33,568 nucleotides of DNA from Ureaplasma sp. (GTDB lineage: Bacteria; Bacillota_I; Bacilli_A; Mycoplasmatales; Mycoplasmoidaceae), in the NCBI GenBank assembly GCA_020024775.1, contig JAHHTF010000005.1, positions 1-33,568 on the forward strand, written 5' to 3'. Each line of letters starts with the position of its first letter. Positions within the stretch are counted from its first letter, which is position 1. The notes beneath the pieces were generated by a model. That model saw only the letters and a list, made by a program, of their open reading frames with translations, was not told the DNA's origin and made no database searches. Positions 1-11,092 of the stretch are shown piece after piece. The position numbers and the translations under genes were made by a program.

Positions 1-1
1 A

Positions 2-52
2 AAACATATCCTTTCATAGTTTGACAGTTGTCCACTATTGGGGGATATGTTT
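2..52. repeat. Long multi-stem inverted repeat at window start
   Basis: A 10-bp arm, AAACATATCC (2-11), is exactly complementary to GGATATGTTT (43-52). Inside lie a near-complementary CATAGT/ACTATTG pair and a GACA/TGTC pair, so the segment can fold into one extended hairpin. The 3' side runs into a T-rich stretch. It may be the end of an upstream transcript (a terminator) or a structured RNA. The upstream gene is outside the window, so its role is undecided. Confidence 0.5.
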
Positions 53-133
53 ATAGATGCTTATTTTTCTTTAAAAATCAATATTTTTGCGTATTTAGTT
101 AAAAAGTCAAGATATTTTGAACCAAATAGTCAT

Positions 134-163
134 CTCTTAATAATATTAATATATTATTAAGAG
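134..163. repeat. Perfect 13-bp inverted repeat upstream of promoter
   Basis: The arms 134-146 (beginning CTCTTAATAATAT) and 151-163 are exact reverse complements around a 4-base centre TAAT. There is no T-run directly 3', so it is not an obvious intrinsic terminator. It lies about 50 bases before the -10 box of the lipoprotein gene, which would suit an operator or a recombination site, but neither role is shown. Confidence 0.6.
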
Positions 164-211
164 TAAAATATACGCTATTAGATTTCTAAATAAATGAAAT
201 ATTTTTTTTGA

Positions 212-217
212 TATAAT
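212..217 (+). promoter_or_regulatory. Putative -10 box for lipoprotein operon
   Basis: TATAAT is embedded in TTGATATAAT, the same extended context as the clear promoter before infC. A run of T lies where a -35 box would be, and no good -35 hexamer is seen. The distance to the ATG at 315 implies a leader of about 90 bases. Confidence 0.5.
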
Positions 218-250
218 TAAAATATAAGGAAAAAATATATTGTGAATTAT

Positions 251-270
251 ATTGATATCTCAATATCAAT
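251..270 (+). promoter_or_regulatory. Inverted repeat in 5' leader of LRR lipoprotein gene
   Basis: ATTGATAT (251-258) and ATATCAAT (263-270) are perfect 8-base arms around CTCA. The repeat lies between the predicted transcription start and the ribosome-binding site, so it would form a leader hairpin or a repressor site. Confidence 0.45.
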
Positions 271-314
271 TAATTTAAGAAATTTATAGGGAATAAAATA
301 AGGATTTATTTATT

Positions 315-2336
315 ATGAAATTAAGAAACAAAATTATTGCAGGAGTATTCGGTGCAGTAGCTTTAGCTGCAGTTCCTGCATCAATCGCATTAGTCACCAC
401 ATCATGTGGTAGTGGAGATGGATCTTCAAACGGATCATCAAATGATAGTTCAAATGGTTCAGGAAGTGGAGACTCAAATTCACAAGGAAACCAATCAGGT
501 AACAAACCTGGATCAAATAACGGTCACCACCAAGGACCAAATACAGGATCTGGTGGGGCAGATATTGTTGGATTAAAAAAACCTATTCCAGGTGTAATTC
601 CAAATGACCAATGAAAAGAAGGAATGACTTTTATTAAAAATGGATTTACTTACAAAGTTATTCCAAATCCAAATTACTTTGCTCCGGAATATGGTTTTCC
701 GACATCTCAACCTACAATGGCTTTAGAAGTTATTGGAGCAGATACAGGTGTTGTTCACTTAGATAGAATAGCAGATAATAACTCAACAGGTGTTGTAGAT
801 TACCTGGATAACTCAGGTAAAGGGGAAGTTGCATTACCAGTTACTAAGATTGCTGCAAATTTATTACCATCAGCTGTTATTGGAGCTCCAACAGATCCAA
901 AAACAATTATTATTCCAGACTCAGTTTCTGAAATTGGGTCTAACGCATTTAGTTCAATTGCAAACAATATTTCAAAAATTATATTAGGTAACTCTTTAAG
1001 AATTATTGGTTCAAGTGCATTTAGTAACTTAAAATGTTCTGCACCAATTGTCTTTCCACAAGTTCTTACAACTATTGGAACTAGTGCATTTGAAAACACT
1101 GAATTCTCAGGTGAATTAGTTATTCCACCAAAAGTTACTATTATTTCTCAAAATGCATTCAATGGATGTACTGGATTTACAAGTGTTAAATTTCCAAATG
1201 GATTGAAAACTATTCAAAGTGGTGCATTCCAAAGTTGTATTAGTTTAACAGGAAGATTATATATTCCAGAATCAGTTACAAGCATTGGAAACCAAGCGTT
1301 CTGAAACAACTCAGCTTACGAAGCACAATCTGTTTATGTAAGTCAAACTTGTATGAACTCAATTAATGAAAAACAACAAACTGCTAATTTAATCTTTAAA
1401 CCGATTTCTCAAAGACCAGCAGGTGATGTACCTCCAGCAAGTGTATTCACACCTCCATTTGTAGAACCAGGTCAAGATATTCAAGCATTACAACCAATTC
1501 CAGGTTTAATCCAAAATGCTAAATGAAAAATTGGGGATACATTTGAAAAGAATGGATGAACATACCAAGTTGTTAGAAACCCATCATATAAAGTTCCAGC
1601 ATTCTCTCAAATTCAAGATCAACCTGAATTAGGTTTAAAAATTACAACAGCAATTAAAGGTGTTGTTAGTTTAGATAACATTGCTGATGATAACCAAACA
1701 GGTATTGTTAATTACTCAATTGATAGAAGTAAAGGTCCAGTGGCATTACCAGTTGTTGAAATTGGAGACAATATCTTTGGTGTATCAGGAAACGCAAGTG
1801 AAGCATTAAAAATTGGAGCTGGAACTCCTCAAGAAATCATTATTCCAGATTCTGTAACTAGAGTAGGAAATTACTTCTTATTTAATATGGCTAACCCAGT
1901 TACTAAATTCCAATTAGGTAAAAGATTAAATACAATTGGAAGTTATGCATTCAATAGTATGAAAGGTGTTCAAAATGGTATCACATTAGCATTACCTGAA
2001 GCATTCACAACAATGGGAACTGCAGCATTTGCTAATACACCATTCGAAGGACAATTAGCTCTTCCATCAAAACTTAAAGCAATTGCAAGTTCTGCATTCA
2101 GTAACTGTAAATTCACAACTATTGCACTTAATGAAGGATTACAAACTATTGGGTCATCAGCATTCCAGGGTTGTAAACAATTAGGTGGAACATTAACTAT
2201 TCCTAAATCAGTTACATCTATTGGAAACCAAGCATTCTACAATACAGGTTACCCAGTACAAAAAGTAATGATTTCATCAAGTTGTCAAGTAAATAATTCA
2301 ACCCAAGATCCAAACTTAGTTTGAACAAAAGGTTAA
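315..2336 (+). CDS. BspA-like leucine-rich-repeat surface lipoprotein
   Basis: This is a 673-aa protein read through in-frame TGA (Trp) codons. The N-terminus is a lipoprotein signal peptide: basic MKLRNK, a hydrophobic core, and a lipobox ending TTSC near residue 31. A Ser/Gly/Asn-rich linker follows to about residue 85. The rest is two tandem copies of one module. Each copy begins with a PG(V/L)I..(N/Q)..W..G..F segment and an ADDN..TG(I/V)V.Y motif, then has BspA/LRR_5-type repeats of the form IIIPDSV..IG..AF (first block about 615-1400, second about 1500-2336). Such LRR lipoproteins are surface exposed and in other bacteria bind host proteins or other cells; that role is inferred here. 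The AAGGA site before ATG 315 supports the start. It is followed 56 bases later by a second lipoprotein gene with no strong terminator between, so the two are probably co-transcribed. Confidence 0.85.
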
Positions 2337-2348
2337 TTACTAAATAAA

Positions 2349-2388
2349 ATGATACAAGATTTAAATTGTGTCATCGGCCCTAAGGAGG
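2349..2388 (+). promoter_or_regulatory. Intercistronic hairpin and strong Shine-Dalgarno
   Basis: ATGATACAA (2349-2357) pairs with TTGTGTCAT (2366-2374, one G-U pair). There is no U-tract after it, so it looks like an mRNA processing or stability hairpin, not a terminator. It is followed by AAGGAGG (2382-2388), the strongest ribosome-binding site in this region, four bases before the ATG at 2393. Confidence 0.45.
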
Positions 2389-2392
2389 CAAA

Positions 2393-4879
2393 ATGAAAAA
2401 ACATAAAATTATAATACCGCTATTATTTTCTACATTCTCTATTGTTGCTATTAGTGTTCCGTTAGCATCTTGTAGCCAAGAAGCTGCAGTGCCAACAGAC
2501 CCTGACAACCAACAACAAGATGATCCGCTACCAGACGAAGATAGAACAGACCACGGTTTATTACCACAAGTATTACCTACTAGTGTTAATACAGCTAATT
2601 TAAAAAACATCATTTTAACTATGTTCCCTGATTTCTTTAAAAAATCAGGAGCAGATGCTAAAATATTGATTGAAAGAAACTTAAATCAATTTTTAGCTGA
2701 GATTGGTAGAAACGTACCAACATTATTTGCTAACTATCCAAGTGAAATGTATACAGCATTAACGACACAAAGATATAAATTCAAAGTAAAATTATCAACG
2801 AATAACGTTTTAAGTCTTTGATTTGATGATATCCCTGTGTATGATGATAATGGAGCAATGTTAAATGATGGTAGCTTAGTAGCTGCATATTCTGGATTTG
2901 CATATTATGAACCAGAATTAATTCCGCCACCAGCGGATGGTCACCCAAAAGTTTATCTAAAAGATTCAGAACTTCAACAAATTAAAGATACTATACAATC
3001 TCAGTTAGTAAGAATCAGTAATTATACAGGAATTCCAAGTGTTGTTGATAGATTAGTTACTGAACTAAATAAACTTCCATTCACTAAAGAAAAGAACATT
3101 ACTTTTAGAAATGCATTCATTAATGAAGACTTTAGTACTACTAATGAATTTAAACAATTCCAAGCAAGTTTATTAGTTTCATTAGAAGGAAACTATTGAT
3201 TAGCATTATCACCAGAACAAACAAAAACTGGCTTTAGTGTTTCAGAAGGTTTATATTTGAACACTCCTGGTATACAATCTAACATTAGTAACTATGATTT
3301 ACAAAACCACAACACACCTTACCCACATATTACTGAAATGCCACGTTCATTAGATGAACTAAGAGGTACTGACCCAAGATCTATTGCAGAACTTAGAATT
3401 TATGACTCAAGAAGATATCCCATTGTAACTCAACCTAAAGACCAAGGGAAAGAAGGTTTATGTTGATCTTATTCAACAATGGCTTCTTCAGAAACTTCAA
3501 TTCTTAAAGAAGGTGGAGTAGTAGGCCCTGAATATAATGATAAAAACTTAAACTTTGACCCAAGAAACTTCGACTTCGATATTGCGGATTATAAACCAGG
3601 TTATGACCCTTTAAACAACAACCCAGGGGATTACCATACACAAAAAGAATTAGGTCATGGTTATTGACCTGAACTAGCGGTATTAGGAATGCAAAGATGA
3701 ATGGGACCATCATTAGATTATGGTGCATCACATACATTCTGACCTCAATTAGCAAACCTTGAACACTATGATACTATCATGAACCCAACAATTGATCAAA
3801 TCAAATATTTGGTTGCTAAATATGGTTCTTGTGTACTATCATTTAATGCTATTGATGGAATGACTAGAAAGTCATATATTTACAGTCCCGATAAACCAAT
3901 TAACCACGCCGTTGAAATTGTTGGTTGAAATGATTCAATTCATACAGACCAATTCTGACCAACTCAACCATCTAAACCAGGTGGATTCATTATTAAAAAC
4001 TCATGAGGTAAAAAAGCTCATGGTGGATCAGGATGTTTCGTATTATCATATGAATCATACATGCCAGCAGTTAGTGCAGTAGATTTCGCAAGACAAAATC
4101 AATATGATAATAACTATTACTATGACTCATTTATTAGTCGTTCAACAGGTGGATATGGTTCTCAAGCTGCAAACATCTTTGAAGCTAAAAAAGATGAAGG
4201 TGAAACTTTAAAAGGAGTAAACGTTATTGTTAACGGTAACGATGTAATCTTATCAGTTAAGATTTATAAAAACCCAACTCCAAATCAACCAGAATCAGGA
4301 CAACTAGTATACTACGATGCTCAAAGATTTACAGTTAATGGTTCTCATACAATTGAACTTAAAACTCCAGTTCCTTTAAACAAAGGAGATACATTCAGTA
4401 TTGTTGTTCAACCAGTTGGTGGACAAATTGCAGTATCTGATGGAGAAAAATCAACTAATGACTTATCTTATGGTTTAATCAACGGTAAATGAGAAAACAT
4501 TAGAAAAACAAAATCAAGAGTTGCTAGAATTAAAGCTTTCACTAAAACAAACCCAAAAACTTATTCTTTAGAAAAAGCTTCTAATTTAATGCAAAATGCA
4601 GACATTGATTTAAAGATCATCAACAACAAGTTAATTCCAAAAGTAACAATTGGCGACCAAGAACTTGTTAGAGACACAGATTATGAATTACAATATAATT
4701 ATGACACTAAGATGATGAGAGTAGTTGGTATCAATGATTATCATGGAGCTAAATCAGTTGAATTTAACCCAACTCCAGAAATCAAGAAAACTTACATCCC
4801 ATCTTGAACTCTTAATGAATCAATGAACTCTATTAAGTTAGCAGGTCAATATCTAGCTAAATTCAGAAAAGTTAACTAA
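2393..4879 (+). CDS. Papain-like (C1) cysteine protease lipoprotein with lectin-like domain
   Basis: This 828-aa protein is reconstructed across TGA codons. A lipoprotein signal peptide ends in a lipobox (LASC, Cys about residue 27) and is followed by an acidic linker. Residues about 60-300 hold two loosely similar domains of the type repeated in the larger paralogue at 18223. The peptidase C1 core is clear: KDQGKEGLCW with Cys357, NHAVEIVGW with His505, and KNSWG with Asn536. After it comes DNNYYYD (about residue 572), which opens a beta-rich region resembling the lectin-like domain that follows the protease in clostridial Cwp84-type proteins, then a short Ig-like segment with DTDYE. The oxyanion-hole Gln of papains matches the Q in DQG. 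The likely role is an anchored surface protease acting on host or neighbour proteins; the substrate is unknown. A terminator follows. Confidence 0.87.
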
Positions 4880-4895
4880 ACATAAAAAGTGCGAA

Positions 4896-4928
4896 CAAAA
4901 ACTCAAGCCTTTCGGTTTGAGTTTTTTT
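4896..4928. terminator. Bidirectional intrinsic terminator
   Basis: AAAACTCAAGCC (4897-4908) pairs with GGTTTGAGTTTT across a TTTC loop, with T7 on the plus-strand side. On the minus strand the same stem is followed by TTTTTG. It sits between two convergent genes ending at 4879 and 4945 and can serve both. Confidence 0.85.
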
Positions 4929-4944
4929 AATATCAATGTGGTTA

Positions 4945-7900
4945 TTATTTTAATGCAACTGTTCAGCTGTTAGTCATGATTCCGTTATCATATACATTAA
5001 AGTAAGTATTTAATGTAATCTTTTCATTCATGAATGCAGGAATTGAAGTAAGAATTACATTGAATGTGTCAGTTATCATTTGATTGTTAATATTAACAAT
5101 TACTGGTAATTCATTTGCAACATAGTAATTACTTAAATTAAATAATTGGTTTAAGTAAGTATCGTTTGGATCTGTTGCACCTTGAACTTGAGTATTTAAA
5201 TCAAAGTTTGTTGTTCTTTCGATTTTGTTAACTGTGATTTGTCTACCAATTCAGTTTTTACCTAAAACAAATGAACCAATATTTTGTTTAGTTGTATTTT
5301 GATCGATTAAGTTTAATAATTGAGTTTTTTGTTCTGGAGTGATTGTATTTAAACTAATTGCATTTCCATTTAATTTATATGCATCGTAGTTTTCATATAC
5401 AGTTGATGATAATGCTGCACTTGATAGCGGGCTAAAGATTTGTGCTGTATGGAATTTTTGGAAGAATAAAGGAGCTACTCAGTTGGCTAATTGAGTACTT
5501 GCGCCATCAAACACAGATTTAACTGTATTAGGCATGTTGATATCATGAGTTGTATCAACTTTAGCTTGTCAGTTAAGTGAGTTATCTTTGTTGATAGCAA
5601 ATTGAACTAATGAGTCTTTGAAGTTGAATCCAATTTCATAGTAATCACCAGTTGCAAATTTCAAATCATTAAATAATAATGAAGTTACAAAAGCAGGAAT
5701 GTTTGTAGGTAGGATTCCTTTTACACCATTAATGATGTTAGTGAAATCCATTGTAGCACCGAAAGTAAATTTCTTATTAGCTACTAAGTTTAATTTACTT
5801 GTTTGGCTATCGTAGTTAGCGTCAGCTGAATATGTTGTTTCTCCAATAGTCATTGCGTTATAGAAATCAATGATTTTGTTTGAAGTAGTTCCATCAGCTT
5901 TTGTAACTGTTGGATTTACTCAAATTTTTAAGAATGTAGCTAATGATGCTGGAGTAATATTTTTATTACTGAATATATAGTTATTAAGTGTATCAATTAA
6001 AGCTGCATTATTAGGTAATGCTAATTTTAATAATTCAGTTAATAGATTAACATTAGTTGTTGAATCTTGGGCTTGCATTAATTGAACTAATACATCTAAG
6101 ATTCCAGCATTAGGCCCAGCAGTTTTAATAATTTCAGTTAATTGTTGAACAATTGTTTCATATGGTTTAACAACTGGAACAAATTGTACTACGATTCCTC
6201 AGATTGCTGGTAATGAGTTTGTTAAGAAAGTCATTCAGTCTTGAGTTAATAAACCTTTTATTAAGTCTTGGATTTGAGTTAATAATGCAGGATCTTTAAT
6301 TACTGAGTTTAGTAATGGTAATACTGTATCAATTAAACTTTGTGCTTGTTCTTGTGTAATTGGTTCTTGTGGAATGAATCCCATGATTGTTTCTTTGAAA
6401 TCTTGTGGGATTGGTAAAACATCAATTAATTGGTTTAATGCAGTTTTAAATTGTGGATTATTAATAATATCTAAAACCGGAACTTGTTTGAAGATTGGTT
6501 CAATGAAATTGCTTACAAATGAATATTGTGGTGCAAATCATCCAACTAATTGATTTGTTAATGCAGTAAAGTTTGCTGCATTGCTAGTTAAGAATGTAGC
6601 AACAGGTGTATTATCTGAAATACTAATTAAAATGTTTTGAGCTGGGTCAATACAATTCTTAATTAAATCTAGATGTTTTTGAACTGTAGTGTTAATATCT
6701 GATTTAATGTTATCTAATGTTAAAGTTGATTTTAATTTGTTTTGAGCTTCATCTTTAATATCAAGATAAGATTGTTTTGTATTAACATTTAATACTTCTG
6801 TGTTCATAGCATATGAGTAATTAGCTGTTGTGAAATTAGCTAATGCTTGAGTTTGATCATTAATTTGTAGGTTTAAGTTATTGAAACTATAACCAGCTAA
6901 TAAAGTAGATGCATGACCTACTTGTGAAAAGAAAGTCTTTTTAATATCAGTCGTTCCACTTATATGGAATCTAGTGACTGCTTTTGAGTTTATTGTTGAA
7001 TTTAAATTGTTTGTTAATGTAATTGATATAGGAGTATCAGATTCATTTAAAACACTGAAATCTAAATCAATTGAGTAATTGTTTTGATTACTTGGATTTG
7101 GTGTAACAGTTAAAGTTTTAATGTTTGTTACAATGTTTTCACTTTTGAAATTTGGATTAGCAATTACGTTTTCTTTAATTACATTTAATATTAATGCATT
7201 TACATAACTTACTAAATCACTTTTAATAACTTTATCATTGATTTTAGCAAACAGGTTATTGTATACTGGTGCATTTGGATCAGATGATACTGGGTCAAAT
7301 GGTTTGAAGTTTGGATCATTTTGAGCTGATGGTACATATTCAACTAACGCTGAATCCATAATATCAGGTTTGTAATCTGCTAGATTGTTTTGTAATGAAA
7401 CAATGTTAGTTAAGATTGGATTGATTAAAGCTAATGATTTAGCTGATGTTCCTTGTTTGAATCAAGTGTTTGAATCAATTGAAACAAAATCAGATAAGAT
7501 TAGTTCAACATTAACTAGTTTGTAGCTGTTTTCATTAACTGATGCTGTTGAAAAGTTTAATGCTGAAACTGTTAAAGGTGTTTTAGCTGTAGTTAACACA
7601 TTGTTTAGTTCATTAATGATTGATTTCTTTTTGTTTTCTAATTGCATTGCATCATTAATGCTTGTGTTAATGTTTTTGTTTAAAACAGTATTTAGTTGTT
7701 CTAAAACTGAGTTATCTAATTTTTTAGCTAAATTAGGATTTGAAAGAATTTGCGTTGTAAATGGTTGAGTACATTCTAATACATCTCCATTTGCACTAAA
7801 TTCATTAAAAATTAAATTACTTCCAGTTCCTAGTTTGATTTGTTCTAATCAATCTAAAGAAACTTTAGCACTTTTTACATTTCCAACTGGATTAGGGTTA

Positions 7901-8241
7901 GCCAAGATCGAAATTGTAATACTTTTTAATTTTTGGGATATAGATTTATCAATTCTGTCTAAAGCAGTCTTGATGACAGTCAAAAGTTCTTTTTGGACTT
8001 CAGCTATCTTTGATTCATCACTCAAAGATTTGATTGAATTTTTCAAGTTGTCGTGAATCGACATTAAAACTGTATCATTTAACACTAGTTTATTATTAGT
8101 GTTGTCCCCCACTACGTTATCAACTTCATCTTTGTTAGTGTTGTTTTTATTTTCACTACATGAAGTAATAACTGCTGGTACAATTGCTGCACCAACCAAA
8201 GATGTGAAACACATCGAAATTATTAATGTCTTTTTTTTCAT
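4945..8241 (-). CDS. Large surface lipoprotein of unknown function
   Basis: This is a 1098-aa minus-strand protein read through TGA codons; every triplet between the fragments was checked for TAA/TAG and none was found. It starts MKKKTLIISM with a hydrophobic core and lipobox ITSC (Cys about residue 28), then a short Asn/Asp/Lys-rich linker. GGAGG lies nine bases before the ATG (plus-strand 8251-8255). The N-terminal third carries helix-plus-beta domains of about 110 aa that resemble the repeats of the protease lipoprotein at 18223 in rhythm (helix, N..I.V..., hydrophobic strands, F...). The middle is helical and Leu/Thr/Gln-rich (VLPLLNSVI, QLTEIIK). The C-terminal part is beta-like. No enzymatic motif was seen. 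It is most likely a cell-surface lipoprotein, and its ligand cannot be guessed. Confidence 0.8.
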
Positions 8242-8508
8242 ACATTAATACCTCCAATTAATTTGATTGCAGAATTTAAAATTCAACAATTTTGAAATAA
8301 ATAGTAATTAATTTTATATTAAAATTAGACGATTTCAATAATTTTATTACTCATTTACGATATATTTCGTTAAAAACAATAAAGATTTATGAAAGTTTGT
8401 TATTTCATATATAATAATTACTAGTTGATACCAGGACGCAAGACTTGGATATCTTTTAACATTTTTAATTTGAATAAAAAAACTTAAAACAAAGGAAATA
8501 TAAAATTT
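8242..8508. promoter_or_regulatory. Divergent intergenic region (lipoprotein / RNase J)
   Basis: This region separates the divergent genes at 8241(-) and 8509(+). On the plus strand TATAAT (8410-8415) is a good -10 for RNase J. Directly after the expected start, GATACCAGG (8427-8435) pairs with CTTGGATATC (8444-8453, one bulged A) around an 8-base loop, giving a 5'-terminal hairpin. AAAGGAA lies before the ATG at 8509. On the minus strand TATAAA (8318-8313) with TTGAAA (8338-8333) is a weak promoter candidate because its spacing is short (14). Confidence 0.5.
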
Positions 8509-10329
8509 ATGTCAGAGAAACAAGGCACAAAGATTTTTGCCCTAGGTGGATTAGAAGAAATAGGGAAAAATACTTATGTAATTGAAACGAAAAAGACAAT
8601 TATTGTAGTTGATGCTGGAATTAAATTTGCTAATGCACAATTACTAGGTTTTGACTCAATGATTGCTAATTATGATTATTTAAAACAAAATGAACATAAA
8701 ATTGGAGCACTACTAATAACTCATGGTCATGAAGATCACATTGGTGCTATTCCATTCTTTTTAAAACATATCAAAGTTAATAAAATTATTGCTAGTAATT
8801 TAACAACTCAATTGATTATTAAAAAGTGTTCAGAACACAAAGATATTAGACTTCCTGAAATCATCACTTATTTTGATAATGATGTAGTGGAAGTTGAAGA
8901 TGTAAAAATGGAATTCTTTGGAGTGTGTCACTCGATTCCAGATTCATATGGGGTTGCATTTGAAACACCAGATGGAAGAATTTTATCAACAGGGGATTTC
9001 AGATTTGATTTTGCAACTGAATCTCAAAGAACTGATTTGAACAAAGTTGTTGAAATTGGAGCTAAAGGTGTTGATGTATTATTATGTGAATCAACATCGG
9101 TAGAAGTTGAAGGATTCTCGGATTCAGAAAGAAAGATTATTGCGAATTTACAAGAATTTATTTCTAAAGCCGAAGGTAGAGTTTTCTTATCAACCTTTGC
9201 ATCAAACTTAGCAAGACTTGAACAAGTAATTAAGTTTGCTAAAACAATCAATAAAAAGATTTTATTGGTTGGAAGATCAATGGAAACCAATATTAAGATT
9301 AGTAGAAAATTAGGCTATTTAAAACTATCTGATATTGATTTCATTTCATCAAAAGAATTAAACAACTATGAAGATAAAGAAGTACTAATTTTATTAACTG
9401 GATCTCAAGGTGAAGAACAAGCCGCTTTAAATAATATTTTAGCTGGTAGACATGCAAGATTATCCTTTAAACCTTCTGATACTGTAATCTTATCATCTAA
9501 CCCAATTCCAGGGAACTTTGCAGCTGTTGAAGAAATGATTAACAAATTATACCGTGTTGGTGTTAATGTTATTGAAAACCATCCAGATAAAAAGATTCAT
9601 GCCTCAGGTCATGCTACTAGAGGTGAATTACAATTAATGATTAAAGCAGTTAATCCAACCTATTTATTCCCTATCCATGGTGAATACAAGATGTTAAAGA
9701 TGATGAAATTAAATGCTGAAACCATTGGTATGGAAGAAGATAAAATTCTAATTGCAAAGAATGGTCAAGTAATTAGATTAAATAAACATGAAGCAACTTT
9801 AACTGATGAAATCATTGATACAAGTCCAATCTTTATTAATGGAACTGAATTAAACAATAAAGCAGCAGAATTATTAAAAGTTCGTGAAGTCTTATCAAAA
9901 GATGGATTTGTCTTCATCATGATTAAATATAATGCTGTCAAGAAATATGTAATTTCAGTAACATTATCAACAAGAGGTTCTTTCTTTGCTAAAGATGCAG
10001 CTTTCATTGTAGCTAAAATTAATGCTAAAATTAAAGATGATATCAACAAATATATTAAAGAACAAGGTTGAAACATGGCTGAATTTGAAAAGATTGCAAA
10101 AAGTGTTTCTAACGAATTTATTTGAAAGTTCAAAAAGAAAAATCCATACACAGAAGTTTACTTCATGGATGTTTGTGAAATTCAAAAACAAATTGATAAC
10201 AAGGAGTTCTTTAGTATCAAAGACAAACCAGATGAAACAATGGATGATTTAGATTTAGATGATGATCAATTGTTAATGGATGAAGATGATATGCTTTGTA
10301 TTGATGATGAAGATGAAAGGATGGATTAA
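8509..10329 (+). CDS. rnj: Ribonuclease J (metallo-beta-lactamase/beta-CASP RNase)
   Basis: This 606-aa protein belongs to the RNase J family, 5'-3' exonucleases and endonucleases central to mRNA decay and rRNA maturation in bacteria without RNase E. The N-terminus has GGLEEIGKN and the zinc-binding motif HGHEDH (residues 72-77), then CHSIPDS and STGDFRFD of the metallo-beta-lactamase fold. The beta-CASP part follows, with FASNLARLEQ, GRSME, the GSQGE..AAL segment and SGHATRGEL, and then the C-terminal domain. An in-frame TGA (Trp) at 10069 is read through. The last ~35 residues are strikingly acidic (DDLDLDDDQ..., DEDERMD), a tail I do not know from typical RNase J. Mycoplasmas carry J1 and J2 paralogues, and I cannot say which this is. 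The next gene starts five bases later. Confidence 0.95.
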
Positions 10330-10334
10330 ACCAT

Positions 10335-11018
10335 ATGACGAAAGCAACAGATTTTAAAAGAGTGAAAATATCAAATTCTATTTGTATTGGGGGGATGATA
10401 GCATTTGGTAAATCAACATTAACTGAATCTTTAAAAAACAAATATGACAAGAATGCTAATGTTGTATTTGAGTTAGATGAAGATGATAACTTAATGATGA
10501 TGTTATTAGAAAAAATGTATCAAAGAGAAAATAATGATTTATATGGATCATTGTTCCAATTATATTTTGTTTTAAATAGATTTGAAAACTACAAAAAGAA
10601 TGCAAATCTAGATAGACTAACAATTTTTGATAGAAGTATTTTTGAAGACTGATTATTTGCTAGAGAAAACATCAATAGCCCATCAGTGTTTCATTATTAC
10701 AACAGCTTATGAGAATCTGTTTGTAGAGAATTAATATATGATTACGGTGTACCAAAGTTATATATTATTTTAGATGGTGACTGAGAATTGTTTAAAAAAA
10801 GAATTTATCAAAGAAACAGAAAAGTTGAAATTGATAACTTTGAAAAAAATGAAAACTATTTTAAACAATTACTTTTAAAATATGCAGACTATTTAGTGAG
10901 TGCATGTAAAGATTTTGGAATTGATTACATTGTAGTTGATGCTAACTTAGAACAAGAAGATAAGATTGCATTAATTGATCAAAAACTACAAGAAATTGAA
11001 AAGAGACAAAATCAATAA
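10335..11018 (+). CDS. Deoxyribonucleoside kinase (dNK family)
   Basis: This 227-aa protein probably phosphorylates a deoxyribonucleoside to the 5'-monophosphate in salvage, which mollicutes need because they cannot make nucleotides de novo. The P-loop GMIAFGKS lies at residues 20-27. The family DRS motif appears as DRSIFED at about residues 100-106, and an arginine-rich lid region follows (KKRIYQRNRK). Two or three TGA codons are read as Trp (SLWES, DGDWE). Substrate preference (dA, dG or dC) cannot be read from the sequence. GAAAGGA inside the 3' end of the RNase J gene is its ribosome-binding site, so the two are translationally close. A long hairpin follows the stop. Confidence 0.85.
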
Positions 11019-11027
11019 TATCTTAAT

Positions 11028-11068
11028 CAAGAATCGAATTGCATTTTATGTGATTTGGTTCTTGTTTC
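11028..11068 (+). terminator. Terminator-like 16-bp hairpin
   Basis: CAAGAATCGAATTGCA (11028-11043) pairs along its whole length, with several G-U pairs, with 11049-11064 around the loop TTTTA. Only TTT follows before CGT, so termination may be partial. The next gene begins 25 bases later. Confidence 0.55.
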
Positions 11069-11092
11069 GTGAATTTAAGAAAGGCGTATATT

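Larger units (their letters stand above)
53..314. other. Intergenic leader of the first lipoprotein operon
   Basis: This AT-rich stretch has no credible ORF. It contains a perfect inverted repeat (134-163), a TATAAT -10 box (212-217), a second perfect inverted repeat (251-270) and an AAGGA ribosome-binding site about 11 bases before the ATG at 315. Those elements are listed separately; I see nothing else in it. Confidence 0.6.

Noticed and set aside
315..2336. LRR lipoprotein as several separate or broken genes
   Set aside because: All fragments are in one frame and are separated only by TGA, which encodes Trp throughout the window; the LRR pattern continues across the junctions.
9024..10450. 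Several minus-strand ORFs opposite the RNase J and kinase genes
   Set aside because: They overlap clear conserved genes in the other direction and resemble no known protein.
11069..11092. GTG start giving a longer HNH-like protein
   Set aside because: It overlaps the end of the terminator-like hairpin region and lacks a Shine-Dalgarno, while AAGAAAGG is well placed for ATG 11093.
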